NCBI RefSeq assembly: GCF_003208655.1
Contig: NZ_QKLU01000008.1
Location: 186,001-250,000, forward strand
Length of the DNA stretch: 64,000 bases
Direction of reading: 5' to 3'
Source: Pedobacter nutrimenti
GTDB taxonomy: Bacteria > Bacteroidota > Bacteroidia > Sphingobacteriales > Sphingobacteriaceae
Below are positions 8,314-17,088 of the stretch, one piece after another (the first letter of the stretch is position 1; each line of letters begins with the position of its first letter). Both the position numbers and the translations under genes were made by a program. The notes beneath the pieces were generated by a model, which was given only the letters and a program-made list of their open reading frames with translations, was not told the origin of the DNA and searched no databases.

Positions 8314-9648
8314 TTATTTAATAAGGTGTTTGATTTGTATCAGCTCATGCTCTTCCAGGTAACGCCATCTTCCGCGGGGAAGATCTTTTTTGGTCAGGTT
8401 ACCGTAAACTACCCTGTCGAGTTTAACCACATCGTAACCCAGGTGTTCAAAGATACGTCGCACAATTCTGTTTTTTCCGCTGTGGATCTGGATGCCAACT
8501 TCTTTTTTACTGCCACCGGCAACATAAGAAACGCTGTCCGGTTTGATCAGGCCATCTTCCAGTTCAAGACCGAACTGGATCTTGTTTAAATCTCCCTGGC
8601 TTAAGCTTCTGCTCAGTTCTACATGATAAATTTTGGTAATCCCGTTTTTTGGGTGGGCCAGTTTATCAGCAAGGTCCCCGTCATTGGTCATCAGCAATAA
8701 CCCCGTCGTATTCCTGTCCAAACGTCCAACAGGGTAAATGCGTTCACGGCTGGCTTTTTCAACCAGTTGCATTACGGTCTTTCTTTCCTGCGGATCATCT
8801 GTAGTTGTAATATAGTCTTTTGGTTTGTTCAAAAGCACGTAAATCTTTTTCTCGCGTTTTAACAACTCCCCATTATAGCGAACCGAGTCTTTAGCCGGGT
8901 CAACTTTATGTCCAAGTTCTGAAACCACTTCGTTGTTTACCGTCACTACACCAGCTGCAATCAGCTCATCCGCTTTACGACGGGAGCAAATACCTGAATT
9001 GGCAATGTAACGGTTCAGACGGATCAGGCCATCGTCTTTTGCCACAGGTGTTTTTCTGCTACGCAAAACAGGTGTTTTTTCTCCTTTTTCCTTAAAATTT
9101 GGTCTGGAACCTTCTTCTGCCCTTTTTCTGAAAGGCCTGCTGTCCGTGCTTCTTGAAGCCTGACCTTTTTTATCATCGAATTTACGGAATGGTTTGTCAG
9201 AGCTGAAATTGTCTTTCTTTACATAACTTCTTCCTTTAGATGCCGGGGTATCGGTGTCCCTGTTTTCTCTTGGTCTGAAAGACTTGCTGTCCCCATCCCT
9301 AGGAGTTCTGGGTTTGAAGTCACGGGAAGCTCCTGTTTTTCCGGAATAACCTTTTGAATCCCCGTCTTTTGATTTAAAATCTTTAGGGCCTGAAGCCCTG
9401 CCAGAGAATCCTCTTGCATCTCCTTCACGTTTCTCCCTTGGCTTAAAGGATTTGAAATCTCCTTCTGCAGCGGTTTTGGATTTGAAATCTTTTGATCCTG
9501 CTGACCTGCCTGGCCTTGCCTGTTGATCTGAGCTTTTACTCCTGCCTTTATAAGTACTTTCTGATCCACTTCTGCTCTTGTCGTCAGTGCTTCGGTTTCC
9601 CGGTTTGGACTTGTCATCCCGACTGTTCCTGTTGTTGTTTTTTATCAT
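8314..9648 (-). CDS. 23S rRNA pseudouridine synthase, RsuA/RluB family, with long basic low-complexity N-terminus
   Basis: 444 residues. The catalytic part is about residues 207-444: an S4 RNA-binding domain (LNRYIANSGICSRRKADELI) and then the synthase core with GRLDRNTTGLLLMTNDG, whose Asp311 is the expected catalytic residue, and GKNRIVRRIFEHLGYDVVKL near the end. RluB modifies U2605 of 23S rRNA. The first 205 or so residues are rich in Lys, Arg, Ser, Gly and Asp, with repeated blocks such as DFKSK and FRPRE; this is likely a disordered RNA-binding tail. Such tails occur in Bacteroidota members, but this is a long one. The start is ATG 9646-9648; a promoter and a 5' hairpin lie just upstream. 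Confidence 0.9.
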   Translation of the reverse strand: MIKNNNRNSRDDKSKPGNRSTDDKSRSGSESTYKGRSKSSDQQARPGRSAGSKDFKSKTAAEGDFKSFKPREKREGDARGFSGRASGPKDFKSKDGDSKGYSGKTGASRDFKPRTPRDGDSKSFRPRENRDTDTPASKGRSYVKKDNFSSDKPFRKFDDKKGQASRSTDSRPFRKRAEEGSRPNFKEKGEKTPVLRSRKTPVAKDDGLIRLNRYIANSGICSRRKADELIAAGVVTVNNEVVSELGHKVDPAKDSVRYNGELLKREKKIYVLLNKPKDYITTTDDPQERKTVMQLVEKASRERIYPVGRLDRNTTGLLLMTNDGDLADKLAHPKNGITKIYHVELSRSLSQGDLNKIQFGLELEDGLIKPDSVSYVAGGSKKEVGIQIHSGKNRIVRRIFEHLGYDVVKLDRVVYGNLTKKDLPRGRWRYLEEHELIQIKHLIK

Positions 9649-9661
9649 GATACGCTATTAA

Positions 9662-9712
9662 CCGCATAAAATATGCGGCTGCAAATTTAACAAAAATCTG
9701 CTAAATCTTAAA
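9662..9712 (-). promoter_or_regulatory. promoter and 5'-terminal hairpin of the rluB-like gene
   Basis: On the minus strand TTTA (9709-9712) is followed after 19 nt by TAAATTTG (9682-9689), a full -7 match. A transcript starting about 6-10 nt downstream would begin almost at a perfect 7-bp hairpin, CCGCATA-TTT-TATGCGG in minus-strand reading, arms 9662-9668 and 9672-9678. The hairpin may protect the 5' end or regulate translation; that is inference. Confidence 0.55.
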
Positions 9713-9866
9713 TTGATAATTTGACCATCCGGGATAAAAATAAAATCGCGGCCTATGCATGTTTAAAGGTCGATTTTAGAAGCTTATTTTGTAATAGCTT
9801 GATAGTTAAGTAAATATAACGTATGTTTGCAGCCGTTTTATATTGTTAACCAAAAAAAGGAGGAAA

Positions 9867-10628
9867 ATGATAAAGAAACACATAATAACATGTACGATAA
9901 TTTTAACATTATTGGTTATGGCAAAAGTGTTTGCTTACCACATGCCCCAAGCAGCAAAAAGTCTTACAAAAGAAGAAAAAACAACACCAAAAAATACACT
10001 AAAAGAAGAAGGGCCTGAATCTGTAATGGCCCATTTAAATTTTGCAGAAGAAGAGCTGCCGGCGGGAGATCCCAAAGTACAGCAAAAAATGAAAAAAGTT
10101 CTTGCTGCATTCTCTTACGCAAATTTACAAACCAATCGTTTGCATAGAAAAGCCGTAGAATGGTTCCCTGTTATTGAACCCATTCTGGATGATTTTGGAA
10201 TTCCAAACGATTTCAAATACGTTCCCCTTGTGGAATCAGGTCTGCAGGAAGGTGTTTCCCCAAAAGGTGCAGCAGGTTACTGGCAGTTTATGCCCGCAAC
10301 GGCGCGTACTTACGGACTGAAAGTAAATGCAAGAGTAGATGAACGTAAAAATTTACGCAAGTCGACCATTGCCGCCTGTAAATACATCAAAGAACTTTAT
10401 GGTGTATTCGGAAACTGGACCATGGTGGCCGCTGCCTATAATGTTGGAGACAACCACATGAAAAAGCAGATCAACAGGCAAAACCAGGACAATTACTTTA
10501 AAATGAAGCTTAACCGCGAAACCGCTGGTTATGTATATAAATTGATTTCCATGAAACAGATCATGGAAGATCCTGCGCGTTATGGTTACCGGGCTCCAAG
10601 AGAGCTTTTGGCAATGAACGCAGAATAA
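9867..10628 (+). CDS. lytic transglycosylase, SLT domain, exported
   Basis: 253 residues. The start is ATG 9867, set by an AAGGAGG ribosome binding site at 9857-9863; a TTG 24 nt earlier would place that site inside the gene. An N-terminal hydrophobic segment (IITCTIILTLLVMAKVFA) is a signal peptide or anchor. The SLT (family 1) domain spans about residues 95-210: FKYVPLVESGLQ with the catalytic Glu in VESG, then GAAGYWQFMPATARTYGL, and MVAAAYNVGDNHM. These enzymes cleave peptidoglycan between MurNAc and GlcNAc, forming 1,6-anhydro-MurNAc. There are no LysM repeats, unlike MltD. A terminator follows directly, so it is transcribed alone. Confidence 0.9.
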   Translation: MIKKHIITCTIILTLLVMAKVFAYHMPQAAKSLTKEEKTTPKNTLKEEGPESVMAHLNFAEEELPAGDPKVQQKMKKVLAAFSYANLQTNRLHRKAVEWFPVIEPILDDFGIPNDFKYVPLVESGLQEGVSPKGAAGYWQFMPATARTYGLKVNARVDERKNLRKSTIAACKYIKELYGVFGNWTMVAAAYNVGDNHMKKQINRQNQDNYFKMKLNRETAGYVYKLISMKQIMEDPARYGYRAPRELLAMNAE

Positions 10629-10654
10629 TAAGACAAAAAGACATGCAATTGGGT

Positions 10655-10686
10655 AAAGCCGGAATCTGATTCCGGCTTTTTTTTGT
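10655..10686 (+). terminator. intrinsic terminator after the lytic transglycosylase
   Basis: Hairpin AAAGCCGGAA (10655-10664), 5-nt loop, TTCCGGCTTT (10670-10679), followed by a run of T to 10684. Confidence 0.85.
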
Positions 10687-10874
10687 ATAATCTTTTCCTG
10701 TTTTATCAGCAGATGTTGCTTTAAAGCAAGATTTTGTGTTTAATTGTAAATCAGTGTAAAGACTTTAATTTTGATAAAATTTTTAGCAATTTTGTGGCTG
10801 AAAATTTGCTGTCTTAATTCCAAAGGAGAGCGTCTTTAACCCGAATAGAGACCTATTGTTGTTTAAAAATATAT

Positions 10875-13718
10875 ATGAGTAAAAATACCGTTGACCTGGG
10901 CGAGCAAAAAGATGTAGAAGTATACGGAGCCAGGGTACATAACCTTAAAAATATAGATATTTCCTTCCCAAGAAACCAACTGGTGGTCATTACCGGTTTA
11001 AGTGGAAGCGGGAAGTCTTCCCTGGCTTTTGATACCATTTATGCCGAAGGGCAGCGCCGTTATATGGAAACCTTCAGTGCCTATTCCAGGCAGTTTATGG
11101 GTGGTATGGAAAGACCGGACGTGGATAAAGTTTCCGGTCTGAGTCCGGTTATTGCAATTGAACAGAAAACGACCAGTAAAAACCCTCGTTCTACCGTAGG
11201 TACCATTACCGAGATTTACGATTTTATGCGTTTGCTTTATGCCCGCGTGGCAGATGCTTTCTCTTACAATACCGGAGAAAAAATGGAACGGATGAGTGAA
11301 GATCAGATCCTGGACAATATCTATAAAAAATACGATCAGATGCCTGTAAATATCCTGGCCCCAGTGGTAAAAGGACGTAAAGGACATTACCGGGAGTTGT
11401 TCGAACAAATCCGTAAACAGGGCTATGTGAAAGTCCGTGTCGATGGTGAGATTCAGGACCTGAGCCCTAAAATGCAGGTAGACCGTTATAAGATCCATGA
11501 TATTGAAATTGTGGTAGACCGGCTGATTATTGATAAAGAAGATAAAAAACGTCTGCTGGATTCTTTGCAAACCGCAATGAAAGTGGGCAAAGGCATTATT
11601 AAAATCAGTGATAAGGACAACAATGTTTCCCACTTCAGCCGTTTTTTAATGTGTCCGACCACGGGGATCTCTTATGATGAACCCCAGCCCAACAGCTTTT
11701 CTTTTAACTCTCCATACGGAGCCTGTGAGCGTTGCGACGGTCTGGGTTATATTTTTGTGGTAGACCGGGAGTCGGTCATCCCGAACCCAAAACTCAGCAT
11801 CCTGAACGGTGGACTGGCCCCATTGGGTGAGTACAGGGACATCTGGGTGTTCCAGGTGCTGAAGGCCCTGGCCAAAAAATATAATTTTTCCTTGTCCAGC
11901 CCTATAGAAAAACTGGATGAAGAAATTATAAACATCATTCTTAATGGTACGCACGAATTGCTTTCAGTTGCCGTAGAGTACAATAAATGGAATGTTCAGA
12001 ATTACCAGATTACTTTCGATGGTTTGATTAAACTGTTGGAAGAGCAGCAGGAGCGAAAAGGCGAAGCGGCGGTGGATGATATGGAAGCCTTCCGGAAACT
12101 TAAAACCTGTCCGGTTTGTAATGGGGCAAGACTGAAAAAAGAAAGCCTGCATTTTAAGATAGACGGAAAGAACATCTTTGAGGTTTCTGAAATGGACATC
12201 AGCAGCATCAAACTCTGGTATACAGACCTGGAGGACCGTTTGACAGAGCGTCAGAATACCATTGCCAGGGAAATCCTGAAAGAGATCAGGGCCAGATTGG
12301 GCTTTCTGAGTGATGTCGGATTGAATTACCTTTCCCTGGACCGTACAGCAAGGACACTTTCGGGTGGAGAGGCACAGCGGATCCGTCTGGCCACGCAAAT
12401 CGGCTCACAGCTGATGAACGTCATGTATATTCTGGATGAACCAAGTATAGGTTTACACCAGCGTGACAACGAAAGGTTAATACATGCCCTGAAAAACCTG
12501 CGTGACCTGGGCAATACAGTTCTGGTGGTGGAACACGATAAAGACATGATCCTGGAAGCAGACCACGTGATTGATGTTGGGCCGGCTGCAGGCGTGAGAG
12601 GTGGACAAATTGTTGCACAAGGCACACCCGAGGAAATCTTAAAATCGGATACCTTAACGGCCGCATACCTGAACGGGCGGAAAAAAATTGAAATCCCTGC
12701 CAAAAGAAGAAAAGGTAACGGACATAAGCTTTCGATCATTAAAGCCAGCGGCCATAATTTAAAGGACGTATCTGTCGATTTTCCCTTAGGTAAATTTATT
12801 GCCGTGACTGGTGTTTCAGGAAGCGGTAAATCCAGTCTGATTACAGAAACCTTGTATCCCATCCTGAACCATCATTTTTTCAGGGCAAAAAAACACCCCC
12901 TGCCCTACGAAAAAATTAACGGGCTCAAAGAAATAGATAAAGTTATTGAAATAGACCAGGCGCCTATTGGAAGAACGCCACGTTCCAACCCTTCGACTTA
13001 TACCGGTGTATTTTCAGACATTCGGAATTTGTACGTACAATTGCCCGAAGCTAAAATCAGGGGCTATAAGCCGGGCCGTTTTTCCTTTAACGTAAAAGGA
13101 GGAAGGTGTGAAACCTGTCAGGGTGCAGGAATGAAAGTCATCGAGATGAACTTCTTACCGGACGTACAGGTACCTTGTGAAGAATGCGGCGGCAGAAGAT
13201 ACAACAGGGAAACCCTGGAAGTTCGTTACCGTGGTAAATCCATCAGTGATGTCCTGGACATGAGCATTGAAGAAGCCTGCAGTTTTTTTGAAAACATGCC
13301 GGTAATTTATCGTAAAATTAAAACCCTAAAAGATGTTGGCCTGGGTTACATCACCCTAGGACAATCGTCCACAACCCTGTCCGGCGGAGAGGCACAGCGC
13401 GTTAAACTGGCAACAGAATTGTCCAAAAAAGATACGGGAAGTACTTTTTATATTTTGGACGAGCCCACTACCGGACTTCATTTTGAAGACATCAATGTAT
13501 TGCTGGGTGTTCTGAATGAGCTGGTTGAAAAAGGCAATACTGTGCTGGTGATAGAACATAACCTGGATGTGGTTAAAGTGGCCGACTGGGTGATTGACCT
13601 GGGAGAAGAAGGTGGTGCTGGAGGAGGAAAAATTATCTTCGAAGGCACGCCGGAAGGTTTGATCCAGAACCCTCGAAGCCTGACCGGAAAATTTCTGAAA
13701 AAAGAAATGGAACTCTAA
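10875..13718 (+). CDS. uvrA: excinuclease ABC subunit A
   Basis: 947 residues, standard UvrA length. With UvrB it scans DNA for bulky lesions in nucleotide excision repair. Two ABC ATPase modules are complete: Walker A GLSGSGKSSLAFDT with signature LSGGEAQRIRLATQIGS, and Walker A GVSGSGKSSLITET with signature LSGGEAQRVKLATELSK. The second zinc finger is intact (Cys745, 748, 768, 771). The first is not: Cys260 is followed by PTTG where the second Cys is expected, while Cys284 and Cys287 remain. The start is ATG 10875. The NAD(P)HX dehydratase gene begins 1 nt after its stop, so the two form one transcript. Confidence 0.96.
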   Translation: MSKNTVDLGEQKDVEVYGARVHNLKNIDISFPRNQLVVITGLSGSGKSSLAFDTIYAEGQRRYMETFSAYSRQFMGGMERPDVDKVSGLSPVIAIEQKTTSKNPRSTVGTITEIYDFMRLLYARVADAFSYNTGEKMERMSEDQILDNIYKKYDQMPVNILAPVVKGRKGHYRELFEQIRKQGYVKVRVDGEIQDLSPKMQVDRYKIHDIEIVVDRLIIDKEDKKRLLDSLQTAMKVGKGIIKISDKDNNVSHFSRFLMCPTTGISYDEPQPNSFSFNSPYGACERCDGLGYIFVVDRESVIPNPKLSILNGGLAPLGEYRDIWVFQVLKALAKKYNFSLSSPIEKLDEEIINIILNGTHELLSVAVEYNKWNVQNYQITFDGLIKLLEEQQERKGEAAVDDMEAFRKLKTCPVCNGARLKKESLHFKIDGKNIFEVSEMDISSIKLWYTDLEDRLTERQNTIAREILKEIRARLGFLSDVGLNYLSLDRTARTLSGGEAQRIRLATQIGSQLMNVMYILDEPSIGLHQRDNERLIHALKNLRDLGNTVLVVEHDKDMILEADHVIDVGPAAGVRGGQIVAQGTPEEILKSDTLTAAYLNGRKKIEIPAKRRKGNGHKLSIIKASGHNLKDVSVDFPLGKFIAVTGVSGSGKSSLITETLYPILNHHFFRAKKHPLPYEKINGLKEIDKVIEIDQAPIGRTPRSNPSTYTGVFSDIRNLYVQLPEAKIRGYKPGRFSFNVKGGRCETCQGAGMKVIEMNFLPDVQVPCEECGGRRYNRETLEVRYRGKSISDVLDMSIEEACSFFENMPVIYRKIKTLKDVGLGYITLGQSSTTLSGGEAQRVKLATELSKKDTGSTFYILDEPTTGLHFEDINVLLGVLNELVEKGNTVLVIEHNLDVVKVADWVIDLGEEGGAGGGKIIFEGTPEGLIQNPRSLTGKFLKKEMEL

Positions 13719-13719
13719 T

Positions 13720-14634
13720 ATGGAAAAGTCACTCCGTTACTACCTGCCCGATGCCAGTGCACCCGAGGAAATTGGGGTTGAACAAAGTACGGACAACAGC
13801 AGCGGACAAGGAGCTTACCAGTTGGTGAGGGAGCAGGATGTACAGCGTGTATTACTGCCCAGGGCGAGTTTCAGTCATAAAGGGACTTATGGACACGCCC
13901 TATTGATCGCAGGAGCGGCCCAAACCATGGGGGCAGCGCTGCTTTGCGCAAAAGGCTGCCTGTATGCTGGGGCCGGACTGACCACCTTATCTATCCCCGA
14001 AAGCGGTTTAACCGCATTGAACTGCAGCTTGCCCGAGGTGATGTACCTGAGCCGGAGCCACATTAGTGATGATTTGAATCAATATACGGCGATAGCTGTA
14101 GGTCCAGGCCTGGGTACCGGATCGGCCAGTCATAGTTTATTGCATGACCTGTTGCTTATGGAAAAGGCCATGGTACTCGATGCAGATGCTTTAAATATCA
14201 TGTCCAGGTATCCTCAATTAAAGGAACTGATTCCTGCGGGTTCTGTGCTGACCCCACATATGAAAGAATTTGACCGGTTATTTGGCCCGCAGCAGAACTG
14301 GTTTGAACGTTTGCAGGCCGCACGCAGCGCAGCTGAAAAATACCAGTCTGTCATTGTACTGAAAAATCAATATACCTTTATCATTGGAACAAATGGAAAG
14401 GTTTTGATTAACCCCACAGGTAATCCCGCAATGGCTCAGGGTGGAATGGGAGATGTATTGACAGGAATGATTACTGCTTATCTTGCGCAGGGTTTAAGCG
14501 CAGAGAAGGCTGCTTTTACCGGATGTTACGTGCATGGAAAATCAGGAGACGATTTGGCTGAAAACTATTTTAATGTAAGTGCTTCACAAGTTGCCCGGCA
14601 CATTCCCCGGGTTGTCCGGCAAATGATTAAATAG
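13720..14634 (+). CDS. nnrD: ADP/ATP-dependent NAD(P)H-hydrate dehydratase, stand-alone domain
   Basis: 304 residues. It repairs hydrated NADH/NADPH (NADHX) by dehydration at the expense of ADP or ATP. The ribokinase-like domain covers about residues 45-300: SFSHKGTYGHALLIAG, AVGPGLGTGSASH, MVLDADALN, TPHMKEFDRLFG, and the phosphate-binding NPAMAQGGMGDVLTGMI. In most bacteria this domain is fused behind a YjeF_N NAD(P)HX epimerase. Here that half is absent, and only about 45 residues of poorly conserved sequence precede the kinase-like part. The epimerase may be encoded elsewhere or lost. The start is 1 nt after uvrA; the 3' end overlaps the convergent anti-sigma gene by 8 bp. Confidence 0.9.
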   Translation: MEKSLRYYLPDASAPEEIGVEQSTDNSSGQGAYQLVREQDVQRVLLPRASFSHKGTYGHALLIAGAAQTMGAALLCAKGCLYAGAGLTTLSIPESGLTALNCSLPEVMYLSRSHISDDLNQYTAIAVGPGLGTGSASHSLLHDLLLMEKAMVLDADALNIMSRYPQLKELIPAGSVLTPHMKEFDRLFGPQQNWFERLQAARSAAEKYQSVIVLKNQYTFIIGTNGKVLINPTGNPAMAQGGMGDVLTGMITAYLAQGLSAEKAAFTGCYVHGKSGDDLAENYFNVSASQVARHIPRVVRQMIK

Positions 14635-15496
14635 AAACGCCACCCATGGCGATCATTTTCTCCATGGTCGGACTTGGGCTTCCACCGCGTTTTTCCAGGG
14701 TAACCGCAAAGGCTTGTGCCACACCAATTTCTTTCATGTTCAGCAGAAGGTGTGAAGTATCTGATTTTACATCAAAAACACCAAGATCTACCGGTTTGCC
14801 ATTAACCAATGCCCAGAGCTGGTACTGGTGTGTCTGATCGTTTACCGGAAGGTTCATTTTGGAATTGTCTACCATTACATGTTTTCCGGCTGCATGCCAG
14901 TATACGGTCATTTTGGCCTGAGGATCCATTTTGGTACCGGAAAGTTTGACGATTTTCCATGCCGGATCAGCAGTCATGTCTGCTATTTTCTGTAAATCCT
15001 GGTTATGGTCTTTCATAAAACCAACAGTGGCAGCAAATTTCTGGTTTTGGCTGCTCAGGCTTGCAATCTGATTTTCTGCTTCACTTAATTTCGAATGTGC
15101 AGAAAACAGGGCTACAAGACTAATGAGCAATAATGCTGCGCAGGCAGCTAAAGCAATCCGTAAAGACCGGACCCTGGAGTCTGCGGGCTGATGTTGTGCA
15201 AGGGATACTACGCTGGCTTCTGGCCTAGGGGGATTTTGCTCTGCTTTGGGTTCTTCCTGATGGCTTTGAAGGGAAGAAAGACTGGACAAAATTTTCTGGT
15301 CAAGACTTGCAGAGGGGGCTATGGCATTTTGCAGGGCATACTCCTCCATTGCAAGCTCAATAGCCGTAATTTCCGTTTGGATTTCCGGGTGCCGGGCTGC
15401 CATGGCTTCAACTTCTTCTTGTTCGGAGCGCGTTAACTGTCCCAGAACGTAAAGTTCAAGTATGCCTGATTCTATATATGCTTTAACCTCTTCCAC
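14627..15496 (-). CDS. membrane anti-sigma factor (RskA-type)
   Basis: 289 residues starting at a GTG (15494-15496) placed directly after the TAA of the sigma-factor gene, with no base between. The N-terminal cytoplasmic part (about 1-105, IESGILELYVLGQLTRSEQE) resembles the zinc-less anti-sigma domain of the RskA family. A transmembrane helix lies at about 112-132 (IALAACAALLLISLVALF), followed by a short coiled coil (AENQIASLSSQNQKF). The periplasmic RskA C-terminal domain (about 160-289) has VYWHAAGKHVMVDN and YQLWALVNGKPVDLG. It should hold the adjacent ECF sigma factor at the membrane until an envelope signal releases it. The stop-start abutment implies translational coupling and balanced amounts. 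Confidence 0.88.
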   Translation of the reverse strand: MEEVKAYIESGILELYVLGQLTRSEQEEVEAMAARHPEIQTEITAIELAMEEYALQNAIAPSASLDQKILSSLSSLQSHQEEPKAEQNPPRPEASVVSLAQHQPADSRVRSLRIALAACAALLLISLVALFSAHSKLSEAENQIASLSSQNQKFAATVGFMKDHNQDLQKIADMTADPAWKIVKLSGTKMDPQAKMTVYWHAAGKHVMVDNSKMNLPVNDQTHQYQLWALVNGKPVDLGVFDVKSDTSHLLLNMKEIGVAQAFAVTLEKRGGSPSPTMEKMIAMGGVSI

Positions 15497-16048
15497 TTAA
15501 TTAAAATATTTTCTTAACTCCAAAATAGCCATACGGATCCGGGTTTTAACCGTGCCCAATGGTAAATTTAACTCTTCTGCCGCCTCAATATGAGTGTAAC
15601 CTTTAAAATAAACCATGTCCAGAACCGTATGGAACTCCGGCTTGAGTGCCGTGACCATATCTTTCAAGCCAAGAATATCTGCGTTAAAGGTGATCTTTGA
15701 TTGTGCGTCAATGGAATCTACGTTATTTTCAATGTCCTGGTTTTTAGCGGTATTCCTAAAATCTTTGGACCTGACTTTGTCAATGGCCAGATTTCGGGCA
15801 ATGTTCATCATCCAGGTAAACAAGCGGCCTTTTGAGGCATCATAGTGCGTGGAAGAATTCCAGATTTTTATAAAAGTTTCCTGTAATACGTCTTCAGCAA
15901 TTTCCTGGTGCTGGATGATCCTGGCAATAACCCCAAGTAAAGCACCTGAATACATATCATAAAGGGCCTGCATAGCGATTGTTTTCCTGCCTTTCAGGGC
16001 AAGAACAAGCTCTTCTTCAGTTAAAGATATTTTTTTAGATGGTGCCAA
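15497..16048 (-). CDS. ECF sigma-70 family factor
   Basis: 183 residues. Sigma region 2 spans about 30-95 (ALYDMYSGALLGVIARI, AEDVLQETFIKIWNSS, TWMMNIARNLAIDKVRS), and region 4 about 125-180 (TVLDMVYFKGYTHIEAAEEL, then GTVKTRIRMAILELRKYF). It is an ECF factor of the kind paired with RskA-type anti-sigmas. No ATG exists near the 5' end: the best start is a TTG (16046-16048); the next Met lies at about residue 27, inside region 2. It is followed without a gap by its anti-sigma gene. Which stress it answers cannot be told from this window. Confidence 0.88.
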   Translation of the reverse strand: MAPSKKISLTEEELVLALKGRKTIAMQALYDMYSGALLGVIARIIQHQEIAEDVLQETFIKIWNSSTHYDASKGRLFTWMMNIARNLAIDKVRSKDFRNTAKNQDIENNVDSIDAQSKITFNADILGLKDMVTALKPEFHTVLDMVYFKGYTHIEAAEELNLPLGTVKTRIRMAILELRKYFN

Positions 16049-16117
16049 ACGGTAGCTAATATACAGAATCTATAACAAGAAGAAAATAATATTTGTTTTA
16101 GGCTTTAAAAATTAAAA

Positions 16118-16996
16118 CTAAAAATCAAACAGGTGTTTTTCAGCATGATAAGAGGAGCGGACCAGTGGACCACTTTCTACGTATTTTAGCCCTTTGGCCA
16201 GGCCGACTTCTTTATATTTTGCAAATTGGTCAGGGTGGATCCAGTCGACCACAGGATGGTGGTTGCGGGTTGGCTGCAGGTACTGGCCCAGGGTTAAGAT
16301 GTGAACCCCAGCAGCCACCAGATCGTCCATGGCTTCGAATATATCTTCTTCGGTTTCACCCAGGCCAAGCATAATGCCGGTTTTGGTTCTCAAACCAAAT
16401 TCAGAAATTCTTTTCAAACATTCCAGGCTTCTGTCATACTTGGCCTGTATCCTTACTTGCCGGGTCAGTCTTTTTACAGTTTCCATGTTATGGGAAACCA
16501 CCTCAGGTCTTTCCTCCAGTACACGGTACAGGTTATCCCACTGACCTTTAAAGTCTGGGATCAGGGTTTCAAGTGTGGTCTGAGGACTTTCCCGGCGAAT
16601 GGCCTGTAAAGTTTCCGCCCAGATGATGGAACCGCCATCTTTCAGGTCGTCCCTGTCTACAGAGGTGATTACACAATGTTTTACCTGCATCAGCTTCACT
16701 GAATTGGCTACCCGGTTGGGCTCATCGGTATCCACGGCCAAAGGTCTTCCTGTGGCTACTGCACAAAAAGAGCAGGAGCGGGTACAAATGTTGCCCAGGA
16801 TCATAAAAGTGGCCGTACCGGCACCCCAGCATTCTCCCATATTCGGGCAGTTACCGCTTTCACAAATGGTATGAAGCTTATGCGTGTCTACCAAACTGCG
16901 GACCTGTGCATATTCTTTACCAACGGGAAGCTTAACTCTAAGCCAGTCCGGTTTACGCTGGGTTTGATTTGCTGAAACAACTGGAAGTTCAATCAT
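16118..16996 (-). CDS. lipA: lipoyl synthase
   Basis: 292 residues, typical. This radical-SAM enzyme inserts two sulfurs into protein-bound octanoyl groups to make lipoyl cofactors for pyruvate and 2-oxoglutarate dehydrogenases. The auxiliary iron-sulfur cluster motif is CESGNCPNMGEC near residues 45-57, and the radical-SAM motif is CTRSCSFC. The C-terminal RSSYHAEK provides the expected serine ligand of the auxiliary cluster. The start is the ATG 16994-16996, four bases downstream of a TAACTTTG element. lipB is not next to it. Confidence 0.95.
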   Translation of the reverse strand: MIELPVVSANQTQRKPDWLRVKLPVGKEYAQVRSLVDTHKLHTICESGNCPNMGECWGAGTATFMILGNICTRSCSFCAVATGRPLAVDTDEPNRVANSVKLMQVKHCVITSVDRDDLKDGGSIIWAETLQAIRRESPQTTLETLIPDFKGQWDNLYRVLEERPEVVSHNMETVKRLTRQVRIQAKYDRSLECLKRISEFGLRTKTGIMLGLGETEEDIFEAMDDLVAAGVHILTLGQYLQPTRNHHPVVDWIHPDQFAKYKEVGLAKGLKYVESGPLVRSSYHAEKHLFDF

Positions 16997-17000
16997 AGCA

Positions 17001-17008
17001 CAAAGTTA
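17001..17008 (-). promoter_or_regulatory. -7 element of lipA, four bases from the start codon
   Basis: On the minus strand TAACTTTG, a full TAnnTTTG match, ends 4 nt before the lipA ATG. This leaves no room for a ribosome binding site if the transcript starts at the normal distance. Confidence 0.45.
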
Positions 17009-17088
17009 AGCAATAGGATTGAAATGTTATAAACATGAAATGTTTGGCCCAGGTAAAGAAGAAAGAATATTCCCTCTGCTGCTTTAAT

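Noticed and set aside
12326..12862. 178-codon frame antisense to uvrA
   Set aside because: Covers the conserved ABC signature region of uvrA on the other strand; Ser/Pro/Arg-rich translation typical of antisense frames.
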